Positions 8,157-16,264 of a stretch of DNA of 64,000 bases are shown one piece after another. The position numbers were made by a program, and so were the translations under genes. Below the pieces are notes generated by a model, which ran no database searches, had not been told where the DNA came from, and was given only the letters and a program-made list of their open reading frames with translations. The DNA is taken from contig JAFZRJ010000026.1 in assembly GCA_017619935.1 (NCBI GenBank), positions 1 through 64,000 of the forward strand. The letters run 5' to 3'. Origin of the DNA: Muribaculaceae bacterium (GTDB taxonomy: Bacteria > Bacteroidota > Bacteroidia > Bacteroidales > Muribaculaceae). The stretch's first letter is position 1, and each line of letters begins with the position of its first letter.

Positions 8157-9806
8157 TTATTTCTTTGGCACTTCGAAGCGCTCACCAGTGGCCTGATGAA
8201 TCCGACGGCCAGCTTTCTTGGTCATCCCGGGGCGTGTAAGCACCGGGCGAAAGCCACTTGAATTGCGCTTGTATTTTCCATTCACTTCTTGACGGACGAC
8301 CCCGTCATTATATTTGACAATCATGTGCATGGCCATTTCCCGCCAGCGAGCCACCATCTGCTCACCCACTTCATAACTATAATCGCTCAGATAGGCGATG
8401 GCGGCTTCACGGTCGCCCGACAGCAGTTCAAGCGCCCGTTTCTCCACTTGTGGCTGACTGGCGAAGTAACTGGCCTGAAGCGAATCGCGCACTTGCTGCA
8501 ACTCTGGATAGAGCAGGCTCCAACGAGGATAAACCATATTGCTCACCCAGTTGCACACCCAGTAGGCATTGTCCTCGCTGAAGTGGAACGCATCAGCACC
8601 GGGCGTGTCGTAACAGCGAGGCACACGGTTGGCGCAACAATACACCGGCGTGTAGGCCACCATGCCGCTATCGTCGTTCCCCCACCACATCACGCCACCC
8701 ACCTCACGGGGCATGAAACTGCGCAACTGGCATACCCAAGTGAAAGCTGTGTGGGTGGTCGCCACTGGCCGCTCGTTGAACAGGGTCGTTCCTTCGTCAT
8801 CGTAACGCAGTGGTTGCGGACGGAAGGGACTGTCGTACAACCCGGCGCCAGGATCATCGTCCATCGCCAGTGGTGTGCCTTCGAAATGGTCACGCAGACA
8901 CTCTATCACATCATTAACGGTGAGTTTTTTGTCGGGAACTATCCACATGGGCAATGGTTCAACCTCACGCAAGGGTTTCTTCCCTTCCACATAGGGCAAA
9001 TATCGGTCCATGCCCGTCGTCAGATGCCGATAGATGGCCCACACTCGCGAGTCGCCCAAACGGCGACCGCCGAAGGTGGGCGGATTATAGGCGTCGCAGA
9101 AACTGAAATCGCTGTCGTCGCCCTTAAAATAGCCTCGTTTGCGGGCAAAACTGATGCAGTTTTTCGAAATCATCACATTGGCGGTGTCGGCCAAGTTTAC
9201 CTTTCGGATGCGACTCTGGTTGGCATGCGCCAGCACGGCATCGTCGGGCACACGCACCGCTATCCACACCACGCTGTTGCTGCCTGTTCCGCAACCCGAC
9301 AATTCGAGTATCCACGCCTCTTCGGGGTCGCACACGGTAAAGGTCTCGCCCGAACTGCAGAACCCATATTTTTCAGCAAGGCTTGTCATCACGCCTATGG
9401 CCTCACGGGCCGTCCGGGAGCGCTGCAATCCCAGGTCCATCAACGAGCCGTAGTCAATAATTCCTTTTTTGTCAACCAACTCGTCTCGGCCCTCAAACGT
9501 GGTTTCCGAAATGGCCACCTGCCACTCGTTGATGTTGCCCGTAACCAGATAGGTGACAGGCGCTTCAGGTATCTGGCCGTGATAGGTGCGGTAGTCACGA
9601 TCGTATATCTTCCGCATGGTGCCGGCAGGATGCGTCCCTGCCTCAAAACGGTACATTTTGTGAAACCCGCCCCAAGTGTCAATGTTGTAGGTACACATCA
9701 CCGAACCGTCGGCACTCGCATTTTTGCCCACGATGATGCTCGTGCAGGCTCCGCACTGCAACTGCCACATCACCACTGCCAACAGTAATAAAAACAGCTT
9801 TTTCAT
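8157..9806 (-). CDS. C69-family dipeptidase (PepD-like)
   Basis: The 549-residue protein is started at the ATG at 9804-9806, which opens a signal peptide (MKKLFLLLLAVVMWQ). A longer frame to 9854 adds 16 residues that would bury it. Right after the signal comes CGACTSIIVGKNASADGSV, the hallmark of C69 Ntn-hydrolases, in which the cysteine becomes the N-terminal nucleophile after processing. Further family blocks are ETTFEGRDEL, WIAVRVPDD and VWAIYRHL. It likely cleaves dipeptides or short peptides in the periplasm. A TACCTTTG box at 9863-9870 on the minus strand is a plausible promoter. The overlapping 499-codon plus-strand frame is a shadow. Confidence 0.92.
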   Translation of the reverse strand: MKKLFLLLLAVVMWQLQCGACTSIIVGKNASADGSVMCTYNIDTWGGFHKMYRFEAGTHPAGTMRKIYDRDYRTYHGQIPEAPVTYLVTGNINEWQVAISETTFEGRDELVDKKGIIDYGSLMDLGLQRSRTAREAIGVMTSLAEKYGFCSSGETFTVCDPEEAWILELSGCGTGSNSVVWIAVRVPDDAVLAHANQSRIRKVNLADTANVMISKNCISFARKRGYFKGDDSDFSFCDAYNPPTFGGRRLGDSRVWAIYRHLTTGMDRYLPYVEGKKPLREVEPLPMWIVPDKKLTVNDVIECLRDHFEGTPLAMDDDPGAGLYDSPFRPQPLRYDDEGTTLFNERPVATTHTAFTWVCQLRSFMPREVGGVMWWGNDDSGMVAYTPVYCCANRVPRCYDTPGADAFHFSEDNAYWVCNWVSNMVYPRWSLLYPELQQVRDSLQASYFASQPQVEKRALELLSGDREAAIAYLSDYSYEVGEQMVARWREMAMHMIVKYNDGVVRQEVNGKYKRNSSGFRPVLTRPGMTKKAGRRIHQATGERFEVPKK

Positions 9807-9862
9807 TTGTAATAGTATCGTGGTTTTTATTCCACATCTTTCAGACAAAACCAATCATTGAG

Positions 9863-9870
9863 CAAAGGTA
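9863..9870 (-). promoter_or_regulatory. -7 box for the dipeptidase-patatin operon
   Basis: The minus strand reads TACCTTTG, 57 bases upstream of the ATG at 9806. Confidence 0.4.
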
Positions 9871-10021
9871 CATCAAAAAATCCAGATTCTCATGTCTGTA
9901 GTTGCTTTTTATTTTAACTATGACCTATTTCAATGAAAAACTTCGGCGCAGCCAACGTTACGAACCCTGAAAGGCTCGGGGAGATGATGAAGCACAAGTT
10001 GCACGCAGTGCAGCGTGCGGT

Positions 10022-10218
10022 GGCAAAGCCATCATCACTCGACCCAACAAGCGAGAGAAAAGCATCATCGCCTGGCGATGACCAAACAGAAACCCCCGGC
10101 ATGATGTGCGAAGCACGAATGCTGGGGACGGGCGACAAGGACCGCGGCTCCTCGAAGAGTGAGCACCGCCAGCAAAACAGTGTTCCGTCTTCGAGGAACA
10201 CTCGTTTGGGACACGACT
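10022..10218 (+). repeat. About 200-bp structured intergenic repeat, copy A
   Basis: It is an imperfect direct repeat of 11453-11652, similar along its whole length. It contains short stems: TCATCGCC/GGCGATGA, CCCGGCAT/ATGCTGGG, and TCCTCGAAG/CTTCGAGGA flanking the segment near the right end. The minus strand is open in one frame through both copies, but no start or conserved domain supports a protein. The stretch 9871-10021 before it holds only a GCACGC/GCGTGC stem. Confidence 0.85.
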
Positions 10219-10220
10219 CA

Positions 10221-10292
10221 CCCCAGCATTCATTCGCCATCCGGCTCATGTCATGCTGGGGGTTTCTGCCTGGTTATCGCCGCTGGCGATAA
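10221..10292 (-). repeat. Inverted partial copy of the structured repeat
   Basis: CCCCAGCATTC...ATGCTGGGG followed by TTATCGCCGCTGGCGATAA matches the reverse complement of the central part of copies A and B, with a different loop. Placed directly after copy A, it forms a composite inverted arrangement like those of REP/BIME-type elements. Confidence 0.6.
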
Positions 10293-10304
10293 GTTTGACG
10301 TTAA

Positions 10305-10363
10305 GAACCAAGAAGTGCAGTGCCTTTTACGCTAACGCTCTTTTGGCACTGCACTCTTGGTTC
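10305..10363. terminator. Long near-perfect hairpin downstream of the second FGE-like gene
   Basis: A 20-base arm at 10305-10324 (GAACCAAGAAGTGCAG then TGCC) pairs with 10345-10363 with a single-base bulge, around a 20-base loop. It sits 31 bases past the stop of the minus-strand gene. There is no clean T-tract, so it may be an mRNA 3' stabiliser rather than a classic terminator. Confidence 0.6.
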
Positions 10364-10393
10364 ATTCTTTATATTTTTTTGAGAAAGGTGGAA

Positions 10394-11332
10394 CTATTGG
10401 GCTAGGCGTAAGCCGAGGTCGCTGCCATGGATGTCAGCGCTGTCCCAATTGCGGTGCGATACACGGCAAATCACCGCGTTGCAGTACCAGCAACCGTCCC
10501 GTAGTATGCGGTCTAAGCCCGATGAGGGACCCGTAGGATTCGTCTGTGCGTCGCTGCTGTATTCGCCGTACCAGTCCTGGCACCATTCCGATACGTTGCC
10601 ACTCATGTCGTACAAACCTAGCTCATTCGGGGCTTTCGTTCCTACAGCTTGAGTTCCAAAGCCTGCTTCTCCTTCCGTCCGTGATGGCATGTTGTCCCAG
10701 TACCATGCCACATCATCAATGGTGTTGCTGCCGGCATATTTGTAGCCCTGACTCTTGTTGCCACCACGGGCAGCAAATTCCCATTCGGCTTCGGTAGGCA
10801 ATCGGAAATTTTTGCCAGTCAACTGGTTCAACTTCTTGATAAACTCCTGGCAGTCGTCCCAACTCACATTCTCCACAGGTCGCTGAAGATTTTCAGCATA
10901 GCCATTACTGCTGGCGAACTTGCTCGGGTTACTGCCCATCACCGCCACCCATAGTTCTTGAGTGACCTCGGTCTCACCGATGCCGTAACTTGACAACGTC
11001 ACTTGGTGTGCCGGCATCTCATTAAAGTCTGCATCATCACCCTGCTCGGCCGTGGCGCCCATCGTGAAGGTGCCACCCTCAACCTTTACCATCTTGAACG
11101 AAACCCCATTCACTGTATAGGTCTCCGTAGCGGATGTGCCATCTTGAGGCAAACCAAGGATTACTTTGATGACCTCGTTTACGTCCTCCACATCCACCTT
11201 GCCGTCGCCATTCACGTCTCCATATATACCGCTAGACACACGGTTAGGCACAGCCATCGACACACCACCAACCAGCAGCATACCGCATACGAATGTCATC
11301 AAATGGCTCCTAAACATTCCTTTCCTTTTCAT
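10394..11332 (-). CDS. Secreted FGE-like protein with one dockerin-like repeat (active-site cysteine pair retained)
   Basis: The 312-residue protein is read from the ATG at 11330-11332. A longer frame to 11635 only runs back through the intergenic repeat and is rejected. Signal peptide (~1-28) is followed by a dockerin-like loop GDVNGDGKVDVEDVNEVIKV (~36-60) and an FGE-sulfatase domain (~75-312) with FTMGATAEQGDDAD, FRLPTEAEWEFAARGG and ELGLYDMSGNVSEW. Near the C terminus DGCWYCNAVICRVSHR places cysteines at both positions equivalent to the copper-binding pair of true FGEs (human C336/C341). This paralogue is therefore the only one of the three that could be catalytic. Substrate (a sulfatase or another protein) is unknown; no sulfatase gene is in the window. 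Confidence 0.88.
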   Translation of the reverse strand: MKRKGMFRSHLMTFVCGMLLVGGVSMAVPNRVSSGIYGDVNGDGKVDVEDVNEVIKVILGLPQDGTSATETYTVNGVSFKMVKVEGGTFTMGATAEQGDDADFNEMPAHQVTLSSYGIGETEVTQELWVAVMGSNPSKFASSNGYAENLQRPVENVSWDDCQEFIKKLNQLTGKNFRLPTEAEWEFAARGGNKSQGYKYAGSNTIDDVAWYWDNMPSRTEGEAGFGTQAVGTKAPNELGLYDMSGNVSEWCQDWYGEYSSDAQTNPTGPSSGLDRILRDGCWYCNAVICRVSHRNWDSADIHGSDLGLRLAQ

Positions 11333-11365
11333 AATCCAGCATTTTAATGGTTTTGTTATCCGCCG

Positions 11366-11397
11366 CAAAGATAAAAAATAAAAGAAAGAAAAACAAA
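11366..11397 (-). promoter_or_regulatory. Promoter of the second FGE-like gene
   Basis: The minus strand carries TTTG (11394-11397), a 20-base spacer and TATCTTTG (11366-11373), ending 33 bases upstream of the ATG at 11332. Both Bacteroidetes elements are present. This confirms the short start. Confidence 0.7.
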
Positions 11398-11452
11398 GAA
11401 AAAAGTAATTTTTATTGCTAATTTTTTCGTTTTCCCGAGCGGGAGTAACTTC

Positions 11453-11652
11453 GGCAAAGCCATCATCACTCGACCCAATAAGCGAACGCATGGCATCATC
11501 GCCGCTGGCGATGACTAAACGGAAAACCCCGGCATGATGTGCGTAGCACGAATGCTGGGGGATGGGCGACGAGGGCCACGGCTCCTCGAAGAGCGAGCAC
11601 CGCCGGCGTAACAGCGTTCCGTCTTCGAGGAACACTCGTTGGAGACACGACT
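11453..11652 (+). repeat. About 200-bp structured intergenic repeat, copy B
   Basis: It is the same orientation and order of hairpins as copy A (10022-10218). The TCATCGCC-GCT-GGCGATGA stem is perfect, as is the TCCTCGAAG/CTTCGAGGA pair. Copies A and B bracket the second FGE-like gene. Confidence 0.85.
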
Positions 11653-11720
11653 AACGCAACATAATGTAGTTTTTTGATTAAAAAACCGACGAAAAACGTC
11701 ATATATATAAAATTTTTCAG

Positions 11721-11728
11721 TAATTTTG
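11721..11728 (+). promoter_or_regulatory. -7 box for the metallophosphoesterase gene
   Basis: TAATTTTG lies about 110 bases before the likely start at 11838. No convincing -33 element is visible. Confidence 0.4.
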
Positions 11729-11837
11729 TGGCATGAATTCATTGATGTGATTTTAAATGGTATTTATGCTTTTCTAAATCACCGACATTCTTTTGACTAT
11801 TGGTTCTTTAAACGATCTTGACTTGACTGATATGGCT

Positions 11838-13481
11838 ATGAAGTCTCCTTTTTCTCGTGCCGCAATGGCGCTGACCTTGTTGTGCTGTGTACTGACCTCT
11901 ACGGCACAAAAACGGTTGTTCGTGCTCTCAGACCCTCACCTGTTGGCGCCCGAACTGTTCCAAACCAACAGTACAGCCTTGCAGAACAACTTGGCGACCG
12001 ACAGCAGGATGTTCGACCTCTCGAATGAAATCATGACGGCGATGGTCAGTACCATTATTGATGAGCGACCCGATGCCGTTCTCATTCCAGGCGACCTTAC
12101 TAAGCAGGGTGAAAAACTGAGCCACATCGCCATGGCAACATTGCTGAAACAAGTGACCGATGCCGGCATCAAGGTGTTTGTCATTCCTGGCAACCATGAC
12201 GTGAACAACACGCAGGCCGTACGTTACGACGGTGCTAAAACATATTCCACCGCAACCATCAACAGCAGCGAATTTGTTGAAATCTATAACGAGATGGGGT
12301 TTTCCGCAGCCATTGAGCGCGACAACGGCTCCTTGAGCTATGTGGCCGAACCCGTGCCTGGGCTGAGGCTCATCGCTATAGACGACAGTCGATGCGTAGC
12401 CCGCGACAACAACACATCCCTCAGTGCCAACGGACTGAGCACGAACACACGCGCATGGATTTGTAACCAGATTGATACCGCACGGCAGCAGGACAAGCAG
12501 GTGATAGTGATGATGCACCACAATCTTATCGAGCATATCGACGACATGGCCACTTTCATCAGCGATGCACAGGTGGCGCAAGCGCAAGACATCTGCAACG
12601 ATATGATGCAACGCAATGTGAAACTGGTGCTCACCGGCCACACACACGTCTCCAACATTTCGGCTTGGTACAATGACACCCGCACCGATTCCATCGTGGA
12701 AATCTCCACCGGGTCGGCCATAGCCTACCCCTGTCACTATCGCATCATCGAACTGTCGCCCGACCTGAGCACGTTCCAAGTTTCGACTGGCTCTATTACA
12801 CAGGTTGACGGAAAGCCGAATTTGCTCGCCGAGGCCGAAGAGCGCATGGTGGGCAGCGCATACTCCACCATCAAGACTATCGTTGCTCGAAACTGGAACA
12901 CTTTCAACAGCAAACTGGAACAATACCAGTCGATATTGGGAGGTATCTAATTCACCCAAGAGCAGGTCACTGATATTGCCTACCGCAACATGGGGGATTC
13001 TTTCACAGAACTGAACAAAGCCATGGTCGAAGGCAACGAGAATGAAAAAGATGGCCAAGCCATTCGCAGTCATCTCAACACCTCGGTTACCAACTTTGCC
13101 ACCGAACTGCTCAGCGACGTCAGTCGGCTCGTACGAATAGTTGCCGTGCCCATTATCGTGATGGAGTTCAACCAGATGACGGAAACACCGCTCAACAGTG
13201 TGCTTAACGACTGCACCAACTATGGCACTGAATTTGCCAATGTCATCGATGACCTCCGCCCCACCCTCTATTTCACGCCGCTTGAAACCCCCATTGTCAC
13301 CATCCATGGAGACCTCAACGACGACAAACGGGTGGACGTGGCCGACGTGAACGCCCTCATCAACGTGATTCTAGGCAATTCTTCAAACGATGAGTTGCTA
13401 GCCCCAGGCGACTTGACCGGCGACGGCATCGAGGACATATCAGACGTGAACGCCCTCATCAACATCATCCTCTCCAACTAA
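11838..13481 (+). pseudogene. Secreted metallophosphoesterase with paired dockerin-like repeats, split by an in-frame TAA
   Basis: Start is placed at the ATG at 11838 (signal peptide MKSPFSRAAMALTLLCCVLT); ATGs at 11793 and 11832 are in frame. The calcineurin-like phosphoesterase motifs are intact in order: LSDPHL, PGDLT, PGNHD, MMHHN and GHTH. A TAA at 12948-12950 interrupts the frame after YQSILGGI. The same frame then continues without a shift for 177 codons to 13481: FTQEQVTDIAYRNMGDSF, a helical region, then GDLNDDKRVDVADVNAL and GDLTGDGIEDISDVNAL dockerin-like loops. A single base change would restore a sense codon such as Tyr. The first part may still make a soluble catalytic domain lacking its dockerin. 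Substrate is unknown. Confidence 0.8.
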
Positions 13482-13548
13482 TTCCCCCCAACAGAAAACA
13501 CTCCTTATAATATAAAAAGGAGGATAATGCGAAAAAAATCTGCAGCCA

Positions 13549-13580
13549 TTTTGAAATTTCACACAAAAAGCCTATCTTTG
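13549..13580 (+). promoter_or_regulatory. Strong Bacteroidetes promoter ahead of a candidate small RNA
   Basis: TTTTG (13549-13553), a 19-base spacer and TATCTTTG (13573-13580) fit the consensus exactly. Transcription should begin about 13586, just before the structured segment. Confidence 0.75.
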
Positions 13581-13585
13581 CGATT

Positions 13586-13674
13586 AGTTTAATGTGGCTA
13601 AAGATGAAAGGCCGTCGCGAGGTGACTTCGGCTCTACGGCACGGAAATCACCCGCGACCAATACGGCCTTTTTT
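13586..13674 (+). ncRNA. Candidate small RNA or leader ending in an intrinsic terminator
   Basis: About 90 bases lie between a consensus promoter and a T-run at 13669-13674. The outer stem is AGGCCGT (13609-13615) with ACGGCCT (13663-13669). The inner stem is CGCG-A-GGTGA (13616-13625) with TCACC-CGCG (13648-13656), with a six-base bulge between. The stem plus T6 is a good terminator, so transcripts would end here unless read through into the PKD gene at 13787. A short frame starting MWLKMKGRREVTSALRHG overlaps it, so a leader peptide cannot be excluded. I do not recognise a known riboswitch or RNA family. Confidence 0.55.
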
Positions 13675-13786
13675 CACCGCCACCCGAACACAACTAAAGA
13701 ATTAACTGGATGGGACTGGTGAATCATAACGAGGTTCTCTCGCTAATCCCACGTCAATATCAACACTGAACCTCTCTGATTTAGAC

Positions 13787-15688
13787 ATGAAAAGACTTTT
13801 ACTTATTGCATCATTGCTGATAAGCCTGAGCACTTGGGCACAAGGACTTACGGCAAACTTCAGTTCAAGTGAATCTATGGTACCCTACTACAGTATGGGC
13901 TGGGACTCGCAAGAAGAGTTTGACACTTGGACTTATCAGATGACATCCAGTTCGACGTGGCACTTGGGGACGTGCACCACGCCGTTCAGCAACATCGACA
14001 ACACCAGCAAGGCCTCAATGATTCTTGACTACAGCAGCGGGCAAAACGAGGCGGCCACCTCGCCCGTGCTGGAAATTAGGCCTAATACCTCGCTGGAGTT
14101 TTACTGCTACGCGAATGGTGTCTTTCTTGTGTACGGCGCTTGGAAATTATATGCGGATGATGGCGATACGCAAACGGTTCTCGTGGATCAGTTCCAATGG
14201 GCACAGGAAAAGGGCTATGATGGCCCTAGCTGGGAAAAATTCACTGTCGACTTGAGCGCATTTGCAGGAAAGTCGGTGTCATTCTCATTTGTTTACATCG
14301 GCGACTATGGCGAGGATGAGGCTATCGACGGTTTCAAGCTGCTTCAAGTTGATGACAGTGAAGAGGCTACTATCAACATCAACGAGGGCGAGCAAGTACA
14401 TTTCATGGACACCTCGGAAGGCGACGTGACCAGCCGCACCTGGACCTTTGAGGGTGGCGAGCCTGCCACGAGCGACGAGGCTAACCCCGTAGTAACCTAT
14501 AACAATGCCGGCACTTATAGTGTCATGCTTGAGGTAAGCGATGGCAACAGTACCGCCACCAAGACACGCCAGGGATATGTGGTGGTCAAGACTCAAAGTC
14601 CCACAGCACGCATCGGCGTTCCCGCCGAAGCCTATCTGTCGCCCTTTGTCGCCGCCTTTGTTCCGACAAAAGTGGCTGTGCAGTTTGTTGACGAGTCAAC
14701 CGGCAATCCCACCGAATGGCAATGGCGCTTCTACCGTGACAACACACCTAAAACAATTACGAGCAACGACCAAAACCCTATGGTGACATTTGACAATGAA
14801 GGTCTTTACTCGGTATCGCTCCACGTCGGCAACACAGCGGGTACTAACGACGATGCCCTCATTAACGCCATCCAAGCTGGTGGTCAGCAGTATGTGTGGA
14901 ACATCGCTCCCGAAGAGAACAGCACGCTAGGTGCTATTGAGATGGGGTGGTATGGCAACTATGCTGGCACCAACTGGCTGGGCATGGGCAAATTCGCTGA
15001 ACTATACAATGCACCTCTTGCTCCAGCAAGCCTTGAACAAGTTGCTGTGTACTTCGCAAAGACAACCTGCTCCAGCACCGATGCACCTATTACCCTAACC
15101 ATCAGCAAGATGGGCAGCGATGGAATGCCCGGCGAGGTGCTCTCCACATCGGTTGTCAGCGCTGGCGACCTAGTGTGGGACGACAACATGGTGGTGGAAA
15201 CACTCTTTACACTTGACAAGCCATTAGTGCTCGAAGAAGCCTTCTTCGTGACAATAGAGGGATTCCCACAGGAAAACAACGACGACATAGCAATACTGTG
15301 CTGTCGTCGCGCCGAAGGAGAGAAGAGCACAACCTACCAGTTTGTGCTTGATGAAGACGAGACAACCTGGGGAGAATACCTCGACACCGGTAAATGGTAC
15401 AAGCAAACTGAGGATGGAATTTCAATGGCCATTGCGCCAATCCTCAACTACAACCTGCCCACAACAGGCCTTGCACAGGTCGAACAAGCCTCTCAACTCA
15501 TCAAGGTTGCTGACAAGCAGGTGCTTGCCCTTACCGATGGTGTGATGATTGAAGTGTTCAACACTGGCGGAACCTGTATCGCCAAGCGCATCACCGATAC
15601 ATTGTCACTAGGCAAGCTTGAACACGGAGTTTACATTGTGCGAGCTTCCTTAGGAAGCAAAACCCAAACTGTGAAGGTCATCCTATAA
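13787..15688 (+). CDS. Secreted multidomain PKD protein with a type IX secretion (type A) sorting domain
   Basis: The 633-residue protein has a signal peptide (MKRLLLIASLLISLSTWAQ). A beta-rich domain follows (~30-200; WEKFTVDLSAFAGKSVSFSFVYIGDYGEDEAIDGFKLL has the look of a cleaved-adhesin or jelly-roll fold). Two PKD-like domains come next (~205-270, FEGGEPATSDEANPVVTY; ~280-365, ending FDNEGLYSVSLHV), then another beta domain (~370-560). The last ~75 residues (VMIEVFNTGGTCIAKRI...LEHGVYIVRASLGSKTQTVKVIL) match the T9SS type A C-terminal signal. It is therefore expected to cross the outer membrane via T9SS and be surface-attached. Ligand is unknown; an adhesin or surface-binding role is plausible. 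It is preceded by the structured segment at 13586-13674. Confidence 0.82.
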   Translation: MKRLLLIASLLISLSTWAQGLTANFSSSESMVPYYSMGWDSQEEFDTWTYQMTSSSTWHLGTCTTPFSNIDNTSKASMILDYSSGQNEAATSPVLEIRPNTSLEFYCYANGVFLVYGAWKLYADDGDTQTVLVDQFQWAQEKGYDGPSWEKFTVDLSAFAGKSVSFSFVYIGDYGEDEAIDGFKLLQVDDSEEATININEGEQVHFMDTSEGDVTSRTWTFEGGEPATSDEANPVVTYNNAGTYSVMLEVSDGNSTATKTRQGYVVVKTQSPTARIGVPAEAYLSPFVAAFVPTKVAVQFVDESTGNPTEWQWRFYRDNTPKTITSNDQNPMVTFDNEGLYSVSLHVGNTAGTNDDALINAIQAGGQQYVWNIAPEENSTLGAIEMGWYGNYAGTNWLGMGKFAELYNAPLAPASLEQVAVYFAKTTCSSTDAPITLTISKMGSDGMPGEVLSTSVVSAGDLVWDDNMVVETLFTLDKPLVLEEAFFVTIEGFPQENNDDIAILCCRRAEGEKSTTYQFVLDEDETTWGEYLDTGKWYKQTEDGISMAIAPILNYNLPTTGLAQVEQASQLIKVADKQVLALTDGVMIEVFNTGGTCIAKRITDTLSLGKLEHGVYIVRASLGSKTQTVKVIL

Positions 15689-15707
15689 GCCGCAAGCGGT
15701 AAAAATG

Positions 15708-15747
15708 AAATCGCAAATGGCCGATTCTGGTCATTTGCGATTTTCTT
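15708..15747. terminator. Bidirectional terminator between the PKD gene and tmRNA
   Basis: AAATCGCAAATG (15708-15719) pairs perfectly with CATTTGCGATTT (15732-15743) and is followed by CTTTT. It ends the plus-strand PKD gene. It also lies just past the 3' end of the minus-strand tmRNA. Confidence 0.8.
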
Positions 15748-15750
15748 TTG

Positions 15751-16151
15751 TGGAGCTGGAGGGGTTTGAACCCTCGTCCAAACGCGGAAACAATAAGGTT
15801 TCTACATGCTTAGTCCTGACTTGGTTTTCGTCCATAAGCAGGCTCAAGACGACCAACTTGTGGCTTATCCTCAAAAGTTTCGGGATTGGCCCGAGGCTTG
15901 CCGCACCCTATCTCCGATATTCCAGCACCACCTTGTCGAAACGCCTCGGAGCGAGGGCAATCGGGTGATGTCTCGTCTTAACCATCCTTGGGCTAAGATA
16001 AAGCAGATCTACTATACTTCGATCAAGCAGCGAGAGCGTAATTGTTTTCGCCAGTTAAATTTAGGTAATGACTGATATTTAAGAGCATTGCCATCATCGC
16101 TCTGCATGCTTGCTTACCACCTCTACACGCTGTCAAAGCCAAATCAGCCCC
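15751..16151 (-). ncRNA. ssrA: tmRNA (transfer-messenger RNA)
   Basis: On the minus strand the 5' end GGGGCTGATTTGGCTTTGAC (from 16151) and the 3' end GGTTCAAACCCCTCCAGCTCC plus A form the tRNA-like acceptor and T arm. GGGGCTG pairs with CAGCTCC, with one G-U. CCA is not encoded. The tag frame at 16052-16023 has the resume codon GGC and encodes GENNYALAA then TGA. tmRNA rescues stalled ribosomes with SmpB and tags the peptide for proteolysis. Length is about 401 bases, normal for the single-piece form. The track of plus-strand frames through this region is not coding. Confidence 0.95.
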
Positions 16152-16179
16152 TTTTAGTGTGTCCGTGATAAACGGGCTG

Positions 16180-16211
16180 CAAAATTACTGCAAATTTCAT
16201 GCCAAGACAAG
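16180..16211 (-). promoter_or_regulatory. tmRNA promoter
   Basis: The minus strand reads CTTG (16208-16211), a 20-base spacer and TAATTTTG (16180-16187). Start of transcription is expected near 16174, leaving a short 5' leader to be removed before the mature end at 16151. Confidence 0.6.
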
Positions 16212-16225
16212 TTTTTTATATGTTT

Positions 16226-16257
16226 TTTGTTCCAAGGGCCATTTTTTTGTAATTTTG
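16226..16257 (+). promoter_or_regulatory. Promoter of the DUF4369-like lipoprotein gene
   Basis: TTTG (16226-16229), a 20-base spacer and TAATTTTG (16250-16257) match the consensus. The ATG at 16265 is only 8 bases after the -7 box, so the mRNA would have almost no leader. Confidence 0.75.
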
Positions 16258-16264
16258 CGCTTCA

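Noticed and set aside
8289..9788. A 499-codon plus-strand open frame
   Set aside because: It lies entirely antisense to the C69 dipeptidase, has no signal or domain, and the minus strand shows a complete enzyme with all motifs.
9958..10249. Minus-strand frames through repeat copy A, similar to frames through copy B
   Set aside because: The similarity of the peptides follows from the DNA repeat. Several frames are open, there is no promoter or start support, and composition is Arg/Ser/Pro-rich as in non-coding GC-rich DNA.
11333..11635. N-terminal extension of the second FGE-like gene
   Set aside because: The extension runs through intergenic repeat copy B and past the promoter at 11366-11397, and would hide the signal peptide.
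12948..12950. Stop-codon reassignment as explanation for the in-frame TAA
   Set aside because: TAA ends many normal genes in the window (for example the flavodiiron protein gene and korA), so the standard code applies.
11928..13307. A 459-codon minus-strand open frame
   Set aside because: It is the shadow of the metallophosphoesterase gene; the plus strand carries the conserved metal-binding motifs in order.
15705..16075. Plus-strand frames at 15705-15968 and 15806-16075
   Set aside because: They overlap the minus-strand tmRNA, whose ends and tag frame are clear.
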